Origin: Flaccisagitta enflata
Lineage: Eukaryota; Chaetognatha; Sagittoidea; Aphragmophora
Direction of reading: 5' to 3'
DNA length: 64,000 bases
NCBI GenBank assembly: GCA_965153355.1
Contig: OZ231128.1
Coordinates: 8,866,001 to 8,930,000 of the forward strand
Shown: positions 47,068 through 58,262 of the stretch, in pieces
Layout of the letters: every line of letters begins with the position of its first letter
How positions within the stretch are numbered: position 1 is the first letter of the stretch
Translations under genes and position numbers: made by a program
The notes under the pieces: model-generated
The model's database searches: none
What the model was told of the DNA's origin: nothing
What the model saw: the letters and a program-made list of their open reading frames with translations, nothing else

Positions 47068-48659
47068 ATGAAGACTTAGCCGACGGTGATCATCATAAAT
47101 TTTGGAGGTCTTTTAAATATTTCAATAATTCTAAATGTTCACACGGTTCACGCATTAATGGATTGACTGATGATGGTCATATCGCCGGGTGTTTTGCAAA
47201 AAGTTTTAAAGATATTTACTCTAATCACGATTCTCAACGGTCTTCTAAACTTCTTTCAGAATTTCATTCTTTGTACGATACTTATGCTAATGAACATGCT
47301 AACGATTCTATAGGTCATCTGTATTTATCGTGGTCGGAAATGCTTGTTGTGATGTCAAAGTTGAAGCTTGGTAAATCTTCTGCTTCATTTGTCAAGGCTG
47401 AGCATATAATATACGGATCACCTAAATTAGCGTGGCATCTTCATCTATTATTTAATGCTATGATTCAGCACTCGTACGTTCCGCTTGAATTCCTCAATGG
47501 AGTTATTTCTCCGATAATTAAAGACACGGAAGGTAACCACTCGGATCCGCAAAACTATCGTGGATTGACACTTGGCGTTGTTTTCGCTTATTTGTTTGAA
47601 CATGCTTTACTGTTAAAAATTGGTCATTTACTTAATACGGATTCTCTTCAATTTGGATATAAGAAGGGTCACTCAACTTCTCATGCTATTTACTCATTGA
47701 GGGAATGTATTGAATATTTCACGAGTCGTGGCTCCAATGTATTTGCAGCTTTCTTAGACTGTACTAAAGGTTTTGACAAGGTCTGTCATAGTGGAATATA
47801 CATAAAACTCATTAAACGTGGCATTCCACTTTGTATTTTGAATCTGCTGATTTATTGGTATGCAAATCTGACTAGTACAGTGAAGTGGAATGGCACTTTT
47901 AGTGAATCATTTCGTGTCTTCTCAGGTGTACGACAAGGTGGCGTTCTTAGCCCACACTTATTTGCAATTTACATTGATGATTTAATTGTTAAACTTAGAT
48001 CTCTAAAAAACGGATGTTACATTGCTGACTTATTTCTGGCATGCATTGTGTACGCGGACGATATTTGTTTACTGGCACCTACTCGATCAGCTATGCAACT
48101 TCTTTTAAATACTTGTGAAGAATACGGTTTATCATGGTGCTTGACCTACAACCCAAAAAAGACGAAGGTAATGATTTTTGGTAATGATCTTGATTCCCCT
48201 TCATTATCCATGTACGGCAATTTACTTGACTATGTAAAAGACTACAAATATCTAGGCGTTAATGTTGTTGCTGGTAGTACGTTTTCCACATCACATCTCA
48301 AACCTCTGATCAAATTTCGCTCATCAGCCAATACGGTGTTAAACATTCATAAAAGACCATCTGAGCAGGTAATGCTGAAGCTTTTGTACAGTATGTGTAT
48401 TCCTAACATGACTTATGCATCTGACGTTTTGCAATACTCGAGTAAGCAAATGCAATCAATGAATGTTGCTCTAAATGATTGTTTTCGGCGCATCTTTGGT
48501 TACAACCGCTGGGAGAGCGTAAGGTTTTTGCGTCTCTCTTTTGGCTATCCATCATTGACTGATACATTTCATAAACAATCTCGCAGATTTGAAGCACGAT
48601 TGCCATCTCTACGCAATGATACATTGCAATTTTTGAGTACGCTCCATGATGTGACTTAG
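47022..48659 (+). CDS. LINE ORF2, reverse transcriptase part
   Basis: Continuation of ORF2 in the -1 frame from the A8 run: KKKKNTFVQDKIDALNEDLA. Reverse transcriptase blocks, numbered from the GTG at 47043, are LNGVISPIIKD (151-161) with NYRGLTL (171-177), QFGYKKGHST (203-212), motif A AAFLDCTKGFDK with Asp239, GVRQGGVLSP (295-304), and motif C IVYADDICLL with Asp339-Asp340. KKTKVMIFG and YKYLGVNV follow. The C-terminal region (ALNDCFRRIFGYNRWESVRF) is short, with no RNase H or zinc knuckle visible. Catalytic residues are intact, so the copy is young apart from the frameshift. The GTG at 47043 is unlikely to be a true start. Confidence 0.9.
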   Translation, partial: KKKKNTFVQDKIDALNEDLADGDHHKFWRSFKYFNNSKCSHGSRINGLTDDGHIAGCFAKSFKDIYSNHDSQRSSKLLSEFHSLYDTYANEHANDSIGHLYLSWSEMLVVMSKLKLGKSSASFVKAEHIIYGSPKLAWHLHLLFNAMIQHSYVPLEFLNGVISPIIKDTEGNHSDPQNYRGLTLGVVFAYLFEHALLLKIGHLLNTDSLQFGYKKGHSTSHAIYSLRECIEYFTSRGSNVFAAFLDCTKGFDKVCHSGIYIKLIKRGIPLCILNLLIYWYANLTSTVKWNGTFSESFRVFSGVRQGGVLSPHLFAIYIDDLIVKLRSLKNGCYIADLFLACIVYADDICLLAPTRSAMQLLLNTCEEYGLSWCLTYNPKKTKVMIFGNDLDSPSLSMYGNLLDYVKDYKYLGVNVVAGSTFSTSHLKPLIKFRSSANTVLNIHKRPSEQVMLKLLYSMCIPNMTYASDVLQYSSKQMQSMNVALNDCFRRIFGYNRWESVRFLRLSFGYPSLTDTFHKQSRRFEARLPSLRNDTLQFLSTLHDVT

Positions 48660-48772
48660 TCATTTTCCTTTCTCTCCCCATTTTTTTTTCCTTTAAATGT
48701 AGTATTTAGTCGGATGTTGGTTGTATGTTCTGTCGCTTATGACGAATAAAAGATATTATAAGAGTTGTCTTT

Positions 48773-48864
48773 CGGCCATACGTACCTCACTCTAATTAAT
48801 ACACGAATATAGAAAGGGAATACGATATCCGTACTATATCGCCTGTATCATCTTTATCTTTTCG
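48773..48864. other. short unique flank of the LINE
   Basis: No features recognised. Confidence 0.4.
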
Positions 48865-48865
48865 T

Positions 48866-49037
48866 GTTTTTATGTCGCGTGCACGCAACTCTATTACCTC
48901 CTATGTCGGCCGGTCTGTCGGTCGGTGACAACTTTTTGGCACTACTGCTCCTGCCCAAATGTATGGTAGGCCTAATTCATCACTGCCCCTGCCAACATGC
49001 ACGCGACTGGGATAGCCGTGTATCCGGCCTGTTTTTT
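48866..49037 (+). mobile_element. DH repeat, copy 11
   Basis: The head TTTTTATGTCGCGTGCACGC then AACTCTATTACC contains the palindromic GTCGCGTGCACGC. GGTCTGTCGGTCGG tetramers follow, then GCTCCTGCCC and GCCCCTGCC. The tail is CACGCGACTGGGATAGCCGT then GTATCCGGCCTG. Confidence 0.88.
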
Positions 49038-49353
49038 TCTTCAAGCAGTTTTTTGAACGTAACCCTCTCCACTTGGCATTGGTTTTCGTCAAGCCATGGA
49101 CTTTAGATACTTCCTCCTCATCGTAGGCCTCCAATCTTCTGTAGGGACATGCTTTCACTGACATGAGTGAAAGTGTTATGAGTAGCGGTAATCCTGCCAA
49201 ATAGTTGTTAATTGATAAAACTGATACATAAGATAATTGGAACTGTTGGCAATTGGAACATAGTTTTCAATATTTTCGAAAAAAAGTTATAATCTTTTAA
49301 TGCCTGGTCTCTCTCAAACGGTTTAGAAGCGAGAGCCCTCTAAAGAGAAAGAT

Positions 49354-49738
49354 TACAGTAAAACCTCGCAATGAAAGATGAAAAAGGACCAACAAATAGT
49401 CTTTCAAATCCCACCCTAATGGAAAAAAACACACCCAACGCCACTTTATACCACTCATCCATCCACACAGTCCATCAAATCCTACCCTGATGGGAAAAAA
49501 ACCACCTAACGCTACTTGATACCACTCAACCCGCCTACACAGTCCACCAAATACCACCCTGATGGGAAATAAACATCTAACGCCACTTTTTACCACTCAA
49601 ACCACCTGCAATCACTGACTATCTAGAATTGCCAATAAAAGAATTAAAAGGAAATGATATAAAGAACCATGATTTCTAATCCATTATAGGCGCTCTTTTC
49701 TGTTACCCTTGGGTCTCTTGCAGCGGGTTGAAACTGTT
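49354..49738. mobile_element. pogo-like MITE with internal 73-bp triplication
   Basis: The left end is TA then CAGTAAAACCTCGCAATGAA and GGACCAACAAAT. The right end is CCATTATAGGCGCTCTTTTC, TGTTACCCTTGGGTCTCTTG, then CAGCGGGTTGAAACTG. Both match the ends of 34678-34849. Positions 49412-49610 hold three tandem units of about 73 bp (CACCCTGATGGGAAAAAAAC, CAACGCCACTTTATACCACT). The right TA is not conserved. Confidence 0.8.
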
Positions 49739-49907
49739 TTTTACTAATATGTACTTTTTAAAAAGAGATTGAGACAGTAGAATGGTCATTGTTTTTTTAT
49801 TATCAGATCTGAGCCACATTGAAGTACTTTTAAAGGGTTTTCACATGGTTTAATATTTCAATTATTTTTTTTTCTGAGATTTGTTACCAAGATAAGCCAT
49901 TAAAAAG

Positions 49908-50481
49908 TACAGTAGATCTTGTCTTGACTTGAGATAACGGGGGCAAGCATTGTTAAAAGACGACTGAAGGCAGGAGAGCGATACTTAGATCATGGACTAA
50001 TCAAATGGTGCTTAATTCCCTATGATAGCTGGCTGCTATGGAAACATATTACCATGTATTCTCGCTAAAATATCAATATTTTGAGAGAATTTTTTGGGGA
50101 ACATTGCTTAAAATCAAATTTGCTACAACTCTTCCATGGTATGTTCTGTAAGAATGTCGCTTGTATGGCCATTGCTAGGGAGCGTATCCATGTGTGACAA
50201 CTGACAACCCCTAGCAACCGCTGAACGAGCGACATTCTTACAGAACATACTGTCGGAAAGTTGTGGCAAATTCAATTTCAAAAAATGTTCCCTCAAACAA
50301 TTTCTCAAAATATTGATATTTTAACGAAAATTCAAAGAAATACGTTTCTATGGAAACCAGCAATCATAGGCAATAAAGCATCCCTTTTGTAGTCAATGTT
50401 TCAAATATCTCTCCCCTGGCTTCATTTGTTTTTTTACAATGCTTGTCCCCATTATCTCAAGTCTAGACAAGATCTACTGTA
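49908..50481. mobile_element. CAGTAGATC mariner-like MITE, 570 bp, palindromic
   Basis: Ends are CAGTAGATCTTGTCTTGACT and AGTCTAGACAAGATCTACTG, flanked by TA on both sides. Nearly the whole element is an inverted repeat: TCTGTAAGAATGTCGC against GCGACATTCTTACAGA, meeting near 50190 around CTAGGGAGCG...CCCCTAGC. It is the full version of the sequence at 29865-30353. No transposase. Confidence 0.88.
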
Positions 50482-50625
50482 CGTCTTTTTTATCTCATTC
50501 AAGTGGTATTAGCTGTTTGCTGGGTTTTAACTTGGAATTCACTCACACATTCATGGGAGATCCATCATTGAAGTTTGGCAGACAAATGGTGGCACACCGG
50601 GAAAGCAACTTCGTGTAGGCCTAGG

Positions 50626-50827
50626 TACAGTAGATGTCATCTAGACTTGGAAATACGGGGGAATTCAGATAAGGAACACAAATGAACATGGTTTCCATGG
50701 CAACCAACACCCATCGTCAATCAAGCATCCTTTGATTAGTTTATAATCCAAATATCAATCTCTTCGGTTTGTTAGTCTCCTTTAATGAGTTCCCCCGTAT
50801 TTCCAAGTCTAGACGACATCTCCTGTA
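50626..50827. mobile_element. CAGTAGATGTC mariner-like MITE, 198 bp
   Basis: Intact: TA, then CAGTAGATGTCATCTAGACT and TGGAAATACGGGGGAA. The other end is TTCCCCCGTATTTCCAAGTC then TAGACGACATCTCCTG and TA. TIRs are 36 bp with two mismatches. The interior (TTTCCATGGCAACCAACACC) matches the larger relatives. It is probably a deletion derivative of the 570-bp type. Confidence 0.9.
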
Positions 50828-51057
50828 CTGTAACTTCCTTTCTCTTGTGATTCGCGTCTCCAAGGTTTTATAACACGCCTCCGAAAGATGAAGGGATGAG
50901 GAGGAGAAATTATCAAGTACCTTCAGAAATTGGTTTATTTTGCGAGAACCCATTTAACATGATTTAGCAACACAGCTGCACCGTAGCAAATTGCATTTTT
51001 ACACTTCGGTTCACGGTGGTAGCTGCCCTGTTACTCCGCAAACCCAAAGCTGAATGA

Positions 51058-51131
51058 GTTTTGTTTTGTTTTGTTTTGTTTTGTTTTGTTTTGTTTTGTT
51101 TTGTTTTGTTTTGTTTTGTTTTGTTTTGTTT
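51058..51131 (+). repeat. (TTTTG)n pentanucleotide
   Basis: About 14 perfect units, the same motif as at 19583. Confidence 0.95.
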
Positions 51132-51156
51132 TTGTACCCAACCACTTTCTGAGAAA

Positions 51157-51215
51157 ACAAGGTCGGAAACACGGCTACCCTGGTCGCGTGTGTGTGGGCA
51201 GGAGCAGTGATAAAA
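51157..51215 (-). mobile_element. DH repeat, copy 12 (tail half, minus)
   Basis: AACAAGGTCGGAAACACGGC then TACCCTGGTCGCGTGTGTGT and GGGCAGGAGCAG. It may extend to a GGACCGACC near 51363, separated by a CCCTCC/CCCATCC repeat. Confidence 0.7.
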
Positions 51216-51228
51216 AAGGTCCCTCTCT

Positions 51229-51345
51229 TCCCATCCCCCCCTTTCTCCCATCCCACCCTCTCTCCCATCCCACCCTCTCTCCCATCCCACTCTCTTCCTC
51301 TTTCCCTCCCTCCCTCCTTCCCTCCCTCCCTCCCTCCCTCCCTCT
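51229..51345 (+). repeat. C/T-rich (CCCATCCCACCCTCTCT) and (CCCT)n repeats
   Basis: Three 17-bp units, then about ten CCCT units. Confidence 0.85.
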
Positions 51346-51449
51346 CAGGTTCCCCTCACCATCGGACCGACCCCTGACTGATTTCCTTTCTTTTTCTAGC
51401 ATCTGACTTTGTCTTTTTATTACGTCATTGAGTTTACTTCGCTGACAGC

Positions 51450-51975
<526 letters not shown>

Positions 51976-52080
51976 AGTCTTGACTCTCAACGACTGCTAT
52001 TCTATTTTTATCTCGTATTTATCTTAGATTGACGATGGCGCAAGACTCGAGTCGTCTTCATTCACGATATAAGAACCTTT

Positions 52081-52348
52081 GGGCGTGTTTCTAGTGAAGA
52101 TGAAAAACGCGATAGTTCCTGTTGAACGCGTTCACAGCGTGAACACATATTCAGGAATTTTAACTGTCCCAAGAGGGAGTGAGCGAAGCGAGTGAGCGAG
52201 CCAGTGAACGAAGTTAGCGAGCGAAGAGATTGTAGCAAAGTGGAGCGCTGCAGAGCAAGTGAGCGGAGTGAGCAGTGCGAGCGAACAAACTTAGCCAGCG
52301 ACCGAGTGACCCATTAATAACGCGATTGTCAGTGACTAGAAACGCGCC
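52081..52348. mobile_element. GTGTTTCTAG TIR element, copy 5
   Basis: Ends are GGGCGTGTTTCTAGTGAAGA and GTCAGTGACTAGAAACGCGC then C. TTTG lies on both outer sides. The interior is AACGCGTTCACAGCGTGAAC, GAGGGAGTGAGCGAAGCGAG, AACGCGATTGTC. Confidence 0.88.
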
Positions 52349-52368
52349 GTTTGTTCACCCAAGACTGC

Positions 52369-52590
52369 AGTTGCGGACACGCCACTCTGTTAGAGGCTTT
52401 GTCCGTCTGTCTGTCCATCCGTTGGTCCGTTGGTCCTTAGGTCCCTAGGTCATGCTCGAGATTAGGACGCTGCAATTTAGATTGTTTGTGTTGGAGTATG
52501 TGTGGGTGGTGGACGCGGTGTGAAAAGGACTTGTGTGCCCCTTTTTACCCGTCCGCAAGAATAGTGTAACCCCGGGATGCTTGTTTAGAA
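52369..52590 (+). mobile_element. DH repeat, copy 13 (degenerate)
   Basis: GCAGTTGCGGACACGCCACT then CTGTTAGAGGCTTTGTCCGT, GTTGGTCCGTTGGTCC tetramers, and CCCTTTTTACCCGTCCGCAA. The tail is GTGTAACCCCGGGATGC, where the GGCCG hairpin has decayed. Confidence 0.75.
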
Positions 52591-52711
52591 TATTTTCATC
52601 TGAAATATCAGACTCTCACTTCATCCATGACATTCAGATATTTGACTGTGTTCATCTTGAATTTTAGATCCTGATCATCCAAAACTATTAGACTCAGTCT
52701 TGCAATATAAA

Positions 52712-52930
52712 TACAGTGGAACCCCGCTTCCTTGACAACGCCGTTAACGGTTACCCGCCTTTAGTGTACAACAAGCTGTGGTCCCAAATTTTTCTGGCCT
52801 TTTGTTATGCTAAATTGCCCCTAGATAACGGCCACGCCTTTAGCGGTGAATCGCCTATATCGGTCAAATATTTTGGGCCCAAATGACCCTAAGCTCTTTG
52901 TTAGCGGCGAACTGACTATGGTCCAGGGGA
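52712..52930. mobile_element. pogo-like element end, truncated by GA repeat
   Basis: TA then CAGTGGAACCCCGCTTCCTT, with GTTAACGGTTACCCGCC. CCCCTAGATAACGGCC and TTAGCGGCGAA appear further in. The matching right end is missing: the sequence runs into A/GA repeat at 52928. Confidence 0.6.
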
Positions 52931-52936
52931 AAAAAA

Positions 52937-53029
<93 letters not shown>

Positions 53030-53093
53030 AAGAGAGAGACAAAGAGAGAGACAAAGAGAGAGACAAAGAGAGAGACAAAGAGAGAGACAAAGA

Positions 53094-53161
<68 letters not shown>

Positions 53162-53232
53162 AAGAGAAAGAGAAAGAGAAAAAAAAAGAGAAAGAGAAAG
53201 AAAGAGAAAGGGGGAGAGAGAGAGAGAGAAAG
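52928..53232 (+). repeat. (GA)n then 10-bp (GAGAGACAAA) and (GAGAGAGAAA) units
   Basis: An A17 run is followed by about 80 bp of GA, six GAGAGACAAA units, six GAGAGAGAAA units, then AAAGAG hexamers. The order shows stepwise expansion of derived units. Confidence 0.95.
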
Positions 53233-53424
53233 AAATTCATCGGAACCATTTGATAGCAACCAACTCATTCCTGATTGTTACCATGACATGAAAAAAGACT
53301 ATTTGTTGAATATGGCAAAAGTAATTAAAGAATTTTACACACATTTATTGTCTAGTCTGGATATAGGGACTGTGCTTTACTTTGGACTGTCTCACTTTAA
53401 TGATTTAATGGCACATTCATATTT

Positions 53425-53560
53425 TTAGTTGCGGAGAGAGGCTTAACCATCCATCTGTCGCTTCATCAATTGGTCCGTCCATCTGTCTCTTAGTCCTTTA
53501 TGGTGATAGAGTTGAAAATAGTGAAATTGTGACTGTCTGTGCAAGTGTGTGTGGGGTTGA
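53425..53560 (+). mobile_element. DH repeat, copy 14 (decayed)
   Basis: TTTTTAGTTGCGGAGAGAGG then CTTAACC, and GGTCCGTCCATCTGTC. GATAGAGTTGAAAATAGTGA corresponds to the family box GAGTTGGAAAGTGTGAAAAC. The tail is lost. Confidence 0.6.
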
Positions 53561-53732
53561 TAAGGATGTGAACACCAATATGATAAGGAATTATTAGCTG
53601 CTTTGGTATAAACAATCAGCTAGCCAAATAGCTTTTCACGATAACGGTGCCCCGCAATAAGGGACAAATTAGAAGGGCCCCCTTGGGGCCGTTATCAAGG
53701 GGCAGGGCTGTATGCGCTTTCAGTCATATGCA

Positions 53733-54021
53733 ATATGTATGAGAATTGGCTCAATTTGAGCATCCAAATAGAAAATCATTTCCATGCGCTTTTCATGTCC
53801 CATTTGCATAATTAAAGCCCAATCTACTTGAAAAATTGATTTGAACTCGATCTAGGCACCGCATCATCAATAATGTGGAAGAAGGTTATCTCACAACTAC
53901 AGTAATCAATTCTATACAACTACATCATTGATGATGTGACACCAAGATCAAGTCCAAATCCATTTTCGAAGTGTATGTGGCTCTGATCATGATTATGAAA
54001 AGTGCTAGGAAATGACTTTTT
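53733..54021. mobile_element. palindromic MITE, left part, split by a foldback-like element
   Basis: Inverted arms: AAAATCATTTCCATGCGCTT facing ATGAAAAGTGCTAGGAAATG, and TTTGAACTCGATCTAGGCAC facing CCAAGATCAAGTCCAAA, with the axis near 53900. The outermost left sequence (TTGGCTCAATTTGAGCATCC) has its inverted partner only beyond 58217 (TGAATGCCCAGATTGAGCCC). The 4.2-kb element 54022-58216 therefore lies inside this MITE's right arm. Confidence 0.78.
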
Positions 54022-57000
54022 CGGTCTTACGCACGGGTCCTGAAAAGTCGATAAAAAATTGGCAGAGATACACTATTCTTAAAAATGGTACCAATGTGTC
54101 CGGAATAACTCCCTCTAGCACACTGAACACTTTTTTGGCCCAAAAAATGGGCCAAAAAAAATAGTTACAAAAAAAACCTCAAAAAATGGCCATTTTAGGC
54201 TATTTTTTAAGGTTTTGACCCTGAAAACCACATCAAAAAGTATCCAAATATCTTCAAATTGGGTATTTACGTGTACCTGCATCCAATTCATCACTCTCAG
54301 AAAAAAAATGACAATTTTGAAAATTCTAGGCACCTATAATAGCCCAAAATTGATTTTTCGACACTACCAAACACAGAAAAAAAGGGCTTTCCCATGCTTA
54401 AACTAGTCCGATTGTCATAAAATTTGAACTAAAGCTTCTCAACTTCCACTGCTAGTACCCCATAAAATTTTATGACAATCGGAGCAAGTTAAGATGCCTA
54501 AATTGGACCTCAAAGTCCAAAAAATGAAATTTCAAAATCGAAAAAAATCGACTTTTAGGTTGTAACAATGTCAATGTATGGCAAAAATGACTAAACCATG
54601 ACCCAAAAACTGATCTTCAGGTTGATGGTGAACTAAAAAAAAAATATCAGCCCTTGTTTTGCATTCCTGGCCCTCCCCCCCAAAAAAAACAAGGTGTTGT
54701 CACTCGAAAACTGGCATTTTTGGCTATATTTTGAGGTTTTGACCCTAAAATCACATCATAAAGGGTCCAAATAACTTAAAATTGGGCATTCACGTGTAAC
54801 TGAATCCTATTGATCATTCTCAGAAAAAAAATGACAATTTTGAAAATTTTGGGTACCCATAATGGCCCAAAATTGATTTTTTGACACTACCAAACACAGG
54901 AAAAAAGGACTTTCTCATGCTTAAACTAGTCCGATTGTCAGAAAATTTGAACTGTAGCTTCACAACTTCCACTGCCAGTGCCACATAAAATTTCATGACA
55001 ATCGGAGCAAGTTAAGATGCCTAAATTGGACCTCAAAGTCCAAAAATGAAACTTGAAATTCAAAAATAATTGACTTCAGGTTGTAACAATGTCAATGTAT
55101 GGCAAAAATGATTAAACCATGACCCAAAAACTGATCTTCAGGTTGATGGTGAACTAAAACACAAATATCAGCTCTTGTTTTGCATTCCTGGCGCCCCTCA
55201 AAAAAAAATGAACAAAGTGTTGTCACTCAAAAACTGTCTACTTAAAGTCTTTAGATAAAATACTTTAAGAGACATCTTTTACTACCGAGATAGCTCCAAT
55301 CCATTTATCATACGCTTTTATAGCTATTGTTGGTGCTCTGCCTGTAAGGAGACTAGTCAACCAATAATTGCAGTGATGCAAGAACAACCGGAAATACCTA
55401 TAAATGCAAACTGATCATCGAAGTGTAAGCTTCTTGTGTGGCAGAGCAGGGAACCAACCTCAATAGCCCTTTTTGGGCAGCGGCCTTGAAGGGGACAAAG
55501 TTCTGTAGAACACAGGGGACTTTTGTTCATTCATCAATCCGTCCGTTTGTTTGTCCCCCCCCAGGCCCTCTCATGCCTGAAATCTGCCATCTCAGGCCTA
55601 AAACTTGCCCTCTCAGGCCTTGAATCTGCTCTCTCAGGCCTGAAATTTGCCCTTACAGGCCTGAAACCTGTCCTCCCAGGCCTTAAATTTGGCCTCTCAG
55701 GCCTGAAATCTGCCCTCTCAGATTCGAGGCCTGAGAGGGCAGATTTCAGCCCTGCAAGGGCAAGTTTTAGGTCTGAGAGGGCAGGTTTCTGGCCTGAGAG
55801 GGCCTGGGGGGGGGGCTGATGGACGGAAGGATGGACAAATGAACAAATGAACGAACAAAAGTTCCCTGTGTTCTAGAGGACTTTGTCCCTTTTGGGGCCG
55901 CTGCCCTGCCTATCATTCCAATTTACAACTATGTGAAGCAGGGCAACGGGTATCGCTGACCACCTATTGCCCTTGGGCGACCTGTTTCATTTCAAAATAA
56001 TCAAGTTTAGAAAAGATCCAACGATTACTGTCTGTTGAGTAAATCTGACTATTGATATATTTGTCTAATGAGGGCTTTGGCTACGCGTCCCCATTGCACC
56101 TCTGGCTCCGGTAAATGATGTCTTTTTTAAGTGTCTCTGTTAAATACTATGAATTACATCATCTACTACCATTATAGGTCTGATTGTCATATAAAACTTT
56201 CTGTGGTATCAGCAGTGGCGGTTAAGAAGATATATCTCAAATCTTTTAACAATCTGACTAGTTTAAGCATGGGAAAGCCCTTTTTTTCTGAGTTTGGTAG
56301 TGTCAAAAAAACAATTTTGGGCCATTATAGGTACCTAAAATTGTCAAAATTGTCATTTTCTTTTCTGAGAATGATGAATAAGATGCAGTTAGATGTAAAT
56401 GCTCAAATTAAAGTTATTTGGACCCTTTTTGGTGTGGTTTTCAGGGTCAAAACCTAAAAAAATAGCCAAAAATATCAGTTTTTGAGTGACAACAGCTTGT
56501 TGTTTTTTGTTTTTTTTTTTGGGGGGGGGGGCAGGAATGCAAAACAAGGGCTGATATTTTTTTTTAGTTCACCATAAACCTCAAGATCAGTTTTTGGGTC
56601 ATGGTTTAGTCATTTTCACCATACATTGACATTGTTACAACCTAAGTCGATTATTTTTGATTTTCAAATTTCATTTTTGGACTTTGACCTCCAATATAGG
56701 CGTCTTAACTTGCTCCGATTGTCATAAAATTTTATGGGGGACTAGCAGTGGAAGTTGAGAAGCTACAGTTCAAATTTAATGACAATTGGACTAGTTTAAC
56801 CATGGGAAAGCCCTTTTTCTGTGTTTGGTAGTGTCAAAAAATCAATTTTGGGCCATTATAGGTACCTAAAATTTTTAATATTGTCATTTTCTTTCTCAGA
56901 ATGATGAATAGGATGCAGTTACATGTAAATGTTCAATTTCAAGTTATTTGGACCCTTTATGATGTGATTTTAGGGTCAAAACCTCAAAAAATAGCCAAAA

Positions 57001-58216
57001 ATGCCAGTTTTTGAGTGACAACACTTTGTTCATTTTTTTTGAGGGGCGCCAGGAATGCAAAATAAGAGCTGATATTTGTGTTTTAGTTCACCATCAACCT
57101 GAAGATCAGTTTTTGGGTCATGGTTTATTCATTTTTGCCATACATTGACATTGTTACAACCTAAAGTCAATTATTTTTGAATTTCAAATTTCATTTTTGG
57201 ACTTTGAGGTCCAATTTAGGCATCTTAACTTGCTTCGATTGTCATGAAATTTTATGTGGCACTGGCAGTGGAAGTTGTGAAGCTACAGTTCAAATTTTAT
57301 GACAATCGGACTAGTTTAAGCATGAGAAAGTCCTTTTTCCTGTGTTTGGTAGTGTCAAAAATCAATTTTGGGCCATTATGGGTACCCAAAATTTTCAAAA
57401 TTGTCATTTTTTTCTGAGAATGATGAATAGGACTCAGTTACACGTAAATGCCCAATTTTAAGTTATTTGGACCCTTTATGATGTGATTTTAGGGTCAAAA
57501 CCTCAAAATATAGCCAAAAATGCCAGTTTTCGATTGACAACACCTTGTTTGTTTTTTTGGGGGGAGGGCCAGGAATGCAAAACAAGGGCTGATATTTTTT
57601 TTTTAGTTCACCATCAACCTGAAGATCAGTTTTTGGGTCATGGTTTAGTCATTTTTGCCATACATTGACATTGTTACAACCTAAAAGTCGATTTTTTTCG
57701 ATTTTGAAATTTCATTTTTGGACTTTGAGGTCCAATTTAGGCATCTTAACTTGCTCCGATTGTCATAAAATTTTAAGGGGTACTAGCAGTGGAAGTTGAG
57801 AAGCTTCAGTTCAAATTATATGACAATCGGACTAGTTTAAGCATGGGAAAGCCCTTTTTTTCTGTGTTTGGTAGTGTCGAAAAATCAATTTTGGGCCATT
57901 ATAGGTGCCTAGAATTTTCAAAATTGTCATTTTTTTTTCTGAGAATGATGAATTGGATGCAGGTACACGTAAATACCCAATTTGAAGATATTTGGATACT
58001 TTTTGATGTGGTTTTCAGGGTCAAAACCTTAAAAAATAGCCTAAAATGGCCATTTTTGAGGTTTTTTTTGTAACTATTTTTTTTGGCCCATTTTTTGGGC
58101 CAAAAAAGTGCTCAGTGTGCTAGAGGGAGTTATTCCGGACACATTGGTACCATTTTTAAGAATAGTGTATCTCTGCCAATTTTTTATCGACTTTTCAGGA
58201 CCCGTGCGTAAGACCG
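54022..58216. mobile_element. foldback-like element, 4.2 kb, with 1.2-kb inverted arms
   Basis: The left arm 54022-55235 and the right arm about 57000-58216 are inverted copies over their whole length, with few mismatches. They start CGGTCTTACGCACGGGTCCT and end with its complement. Each arm contains two tandem units of about 523 bp (landmarks CACTACCAAACACAG, GACAATCGGAGCAAGTTAAG, GTTGTAACAATGTCAATGTA, GCATTCCTGG). The central region 55236-56999 carries one and a half more diverged units and a nested PM element. No transposase-like frame is visible. Long inverted arms built of tandem units are the hallmark of FB/Galileo-like transposons. The class assignment is inference. Confidence 0.85.
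55471..55985 (-). mobile_element. PM element, copy 4, nested in the foldback loop
   Basis: Left arm TTTTTGGGCAGCGGCCTTGA then AGGGGACAAAGTTCTGTAGA. The minisatellite units are CTCTCAGGCCTGAAATCTGC and switch strand at about 55725 (CTCAGATTCGAGGCCTGAGA). The right arm is AGGACTTTGTCCCTTTTGGG then GCCGCTGCCCTG. It ends GGGCAACGGGTATCGCTGAC then CACCTATTGCCC, the reverse of the family head. The GTCCGTCCGTT near 55535 and its complement near 55825 extend the palindrome. Confidence 0.85.
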
Positions 58217-58262
58217 TTTTGTTTGAATGCCCAGATTGAGCCCACTCTACTATGTACATCCG
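58217..58262. mobile_element. outer end of the interrupted palindromic MITE
   Basis: GTTTGAATGCCCAGATTGAG then CCCACTCT is the inverted partner of 53738-53768. Confidence 0.65.

Larger units (their letters stand above)
44573..48772 (+). mobile_element. near-complete non-LTR retrotransposon (LINE)
   Basis: An autonomous-type element with ORF1 (44747-45856), then ORF2 starting two bases later (45859) and split into endonuclease and reverse transcriptase frames, ending at 48659. The 3' region contains GACGAATAAAAGATATTATA. Exact ends are not certain: the 5' side blends into AT-rich sequence after the CAA array, and no target duplication was identified. Apurinic-type endonuclease, YADD reverse transcriptase and lack of RNase H place it in the CR1/L2/Jockey-like groups. 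The clade needs a phylogeny. Confidence 0.9.

Noticed and set aside
53639-53712. Short inverted repeat GATAACGGTGCCCC / GGGGCCGTTATC as a rho-independent-type terminator or MITE
   Set aside because: No gene precedes it and no flanking duplication or second copy with both ends was found. It may be a decayed pogo-like end but cannot be supported.
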